The position numbers and the translations under genes were made by a program. The notes beneath the pieces were generated by a model. It was given only the letters and a program-made list of their open reading frames with translations. It made no database searches and was not told where the DNA came from. Source: RGIG4608 sp045631445 (GTDB taxonomy: Bacteria > Bacillota > Clostridia > Oscillospirales > CAG-272). From it: 7,029 nt of DNA. The stretch covers positions 1 through 7,029 of the forward strand of contig JAZQUS010000061.1 in assembly GCA_045631445.1 (NCBI GenBank). Direction: 5' to 3'. Within the stretch, counting starts at the first letter, position 1, and each line of letters starts with the position of its first letter. This document shows positions 5,706-7,029 of this stretch, piece after piece.

Positions 5706-6840
5706 TTTATATTATTTAGACAATGCTGCAACAAGCTTTCCGAAACCCAAAAGCGTAATCAAAGAAGTCCAAAATTGCCTTTCAGACTATTGTGGTAACG
5801 CAGGGCGCGGCTCGCACAAATTATCTCTTTTTGCCGCAAACAAAATTTATGCGTGTCGCGAAGAAATTTGCTCACTTATCAACGCCCCCTCCCCCGAAAA
5901 TATAGTGTTTGTCCCCTCCTGCTCATACGGTCTAAACTTGATAATCAAGGGCGCGCTTGATTTTGGTGATCACGTACTTATAAGTGATATGGAACACAAC
6001 TCTGTTTTGCGCCCAATTCAAAAACTTACAGACGAAGGAAAAATCACTTTTGATGTTTTCGATTGTTTACTTAAAACAGATGAACAAATAGTGAATTCAA
6101 TAAAATCAAAATTAAAACAAAACACTAAAATGATAATTTGCAATCATCAATCAAACATTTGCTCATTCGTTGCACCAGTAAACAAAATCGGGGAATTGTG
6201 CAAAATTTATAACATCTTGTTTGCGGTTGATGTAGCTCAATCAGCAGGTCATTATAATATAGATATACAAAAAATGAATATTAATTATCTGTCCGCGCCC
6301 ACACATAAGGGACTATATGGCATCCAAGGTGTTGGATTCGTTGGTATAAATTCAAAAAATCTTCTCAAAACTCTCATTGAGGGCGGCAACGGGATACATT
6401 CTCTCGAAACAACTATGCCCGATTTCCTTCCCGAACGACACGAGGTTGGAACGCTTCCCCTCCCCTCTATAGTTGGACTTTGTGAAGGAGCAAAAGAAGT
6501 CAAATCGCGAGGAATTGAAGGAATTTCTGAGCACGAATGTGAATTATTCCGTATTTTGCGCGACGGATTTTTCAATATCAAAGCAGTCACAGTTTATGCA
6601 CCAGATTTTGAGGGCAGCACGCTATCTTTTAATATTAATAATCTCTCCGCAGAGCGCGTTTGTGCCTTACTTGACGAGCAAAATATTTGTCTGCGCGGTG
6701 GCTTTCATTGTTCCGCGCTTGCCCACGCCTCTCTCGGCACTACCGAAACAGGCACAGTAAGAGCTTCGTTAGGTATATTCAACACGAAAAAAGATGTGGA
6801 TAAATTATTGTTAGCCGTTAACAATATTTGCAAATTTTGA
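5695..6840 (+). CDS. Class V aminotransferase, cysteine desulfurase family (EF2568-like)
   Basis: This PLP enzyme probably removes sulfur (or selenium) from cysteine (or selenocysteine), leaving alanine and a persulfide. I start it at ATG 5695, giving 381 residues beginning MKNNLYYLDNAATSFPKP, the usual family opening. An in-frame ATG at 5614 would add 27 residues that only read the preceding gene out of frame. Active-site residues: H101 in DMEHNS, D179 and Q182 in VDVAQSAGH, PLP lysine K205 in APTHKGLYG, and the thiol C339 in RGGFHCSALAH. The TETGTVRASLG motif follows. This pattern fits the TIGR01977 (EF2568) branch, some of which is linked to selenium-dependent molybdenum hydroxylases. No selD or hydroxylase is in view. 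It overlaps DUF3343 by 11 nt and lacks a strong ribosome binding site, so translation is probably coupled. Its last codons lie inside the right repeat copy. Confidence 0.93.
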   Translation: MKNNLYYLDNAATSFPKPKSVIKEVQNCLSDYCGNAGRGSHKLSLFAANKIYACREEICSLINAPSPENIVFVPSCSYGLNLIIKGALDFGDHVLISDMEHNSVLRPIQKLTDEGKITFDVFDCLLKTDEQIVNSIKSKLKQNTKMIICNHQSNICSFVAPVNKIGELCKIYNILFAVDVAQSAGHYNIDIQKMNINYLSAPTHKGLYGIQGVGFVGINSKNLLKTLIEGGNGIHSLETTMPDFLPERHEVGTLPLPSIVGLCEGAKEVKSRGIEGISEHECELFRILRDGFFNIKAVTVYAPDFEGSTLSFNINNLSAERVCALLDEQNICLRGGFHCSALAHASLGTTETGTVRASLGIFNTKKDVDKLLLAVNNICKF

Positions 6841-7029
6841 TTTATAGGGGAGTTAGTTAAAACAAAACCGCTCAAGACGGAAACCCCCAAAGCTCATAAA
6901 TGTCGCTTCGGGGAACCCCTAAGCCGCTTGGGCGCGCGCTTTTGAAAAAGCGCGGCAAAACAATCGATTGGTGTGTAGTGATTTGACGTAAATTTTCGAT
7001 AATTCGTGAGCGAATTATCGGTTTTGAAA
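6831..7029 (+). repeat. Dispersed structured repeat, right copy (reaches window edge)
   Basis: This is the inverted counterpart of 152-309. It begins within the last codons of the desulfurase gene (CAAATTTTGATTTAT is shared with the left copy) and runs to the edge of the window, where GTTTTGAAA matches the left limit of the other copy. A hairpin 6935-6943/6946-6954 sits inside GCCGC (6923-6927) / GCGGC (6952-6956). A second hairpin spans 6997-7020. A module at 6874-6922 (49 nt, containing the palindrome GGGGAACCCC at 6910-6919) is absent from the left copy. No open reading frame lies in it. It may continue beyond the window. Confidence 0.85.
6997..7025 (+). terminator. Possible terminator inside the right repeat
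   Basis: CGATAATTCG (6997-7006) pairs perfectly with CGAATTATCG (7011-7020) around loop TGAG, then GTTTT follows. No other terminator-like structure follows the desulfurase stop codon, so the repeat may end this operon's transcript. The stem is AT-rich and the T tail short, so this is tentative. Confidence 0.4.

Noticed and set aside
6285..6890. Minus-strand and alternate-frame reading frames across the desulfurase gene
   Set aside because: They overlap a complete enzyme with all active-site residues and have no features of their own.
152..7029. Composite transposon or genomic island bounded by the inverted repeats
   Set aside because: No transposase, integrase or target duplication is visible, the genes between are ordinary chromosomal ones (including spoIIR) in separate units, and the repeats have diverged. 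Independent insertions of a dispersed repeat explain it better.

Overview
The window looks like chromosomal DNA from a low-GC, spore-forming anaerobe of the class Clostridia (Bacillota). The evidence is a spoIIR gene, a T-box leader, strong AGGAGG-type ribosome binding sites, AT-rich intergenic DNA and a Cys-repeat lipoprotein of the kind clostridia secrete. Genus cannot be read from this sequence.

Layout. Positions 1-325 are non-coding and rich in hairpins. They contain one copy (about 152-309) of a repeat whose second copy, in opposite orientation, fills the right edge (about 6831-7029). From 3390 down to 324 on the minus strand runs one complete regulatory unit: a consensus promoter, a T-box riboswitch with terminator, then a substrate-binding protein, a permease and an ATPase of the TrpXYZ-type aromatic amino acid ABC importer, closed by a strong terminator. 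Next (4659 down to 3463, minus) is a single-gene unit with its own consensus promoter and terminator, encoding a secreted lipoprotein with about 40-residue Cys/His repeats. Next (5430 down to 4664, minus) is spoIIR, preceded by a sigma-F-like promoter. Divergent from it on the plus strand is a two-gene operon: a small DUF3343 (putative S/Se carrier-like) protein overlapping a class V aminotransferase/cysteine-desulfurase-like enzyme.

How the genes work together. The three transporter genes should form one importer switched on when a tRNA is uncharged. The family is usually linked to tryptophan, but two sites in this leader (a TAC codon in the specifier loop and a UGGU T-box bulge) fit tRNA-Tyr better, so I predict tyrosine control. 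DUF3343 plus the desulfurase probably moves sulfur or selenium from cysteine or selenocysteine. SpoIIR is the forespore signal that activates sigma-E processing.

The least explained material is the flanking repeat family. Each clear copy sits just 3' of a gene, in the same orientation relative to that gene. The copies share a 53-nt identical core, differ by a compensated base-pair change in one hairpin, and differ by a 49-nt module. I see no transposase, integrase, CRISPR array, tRNA or rRNA gene.
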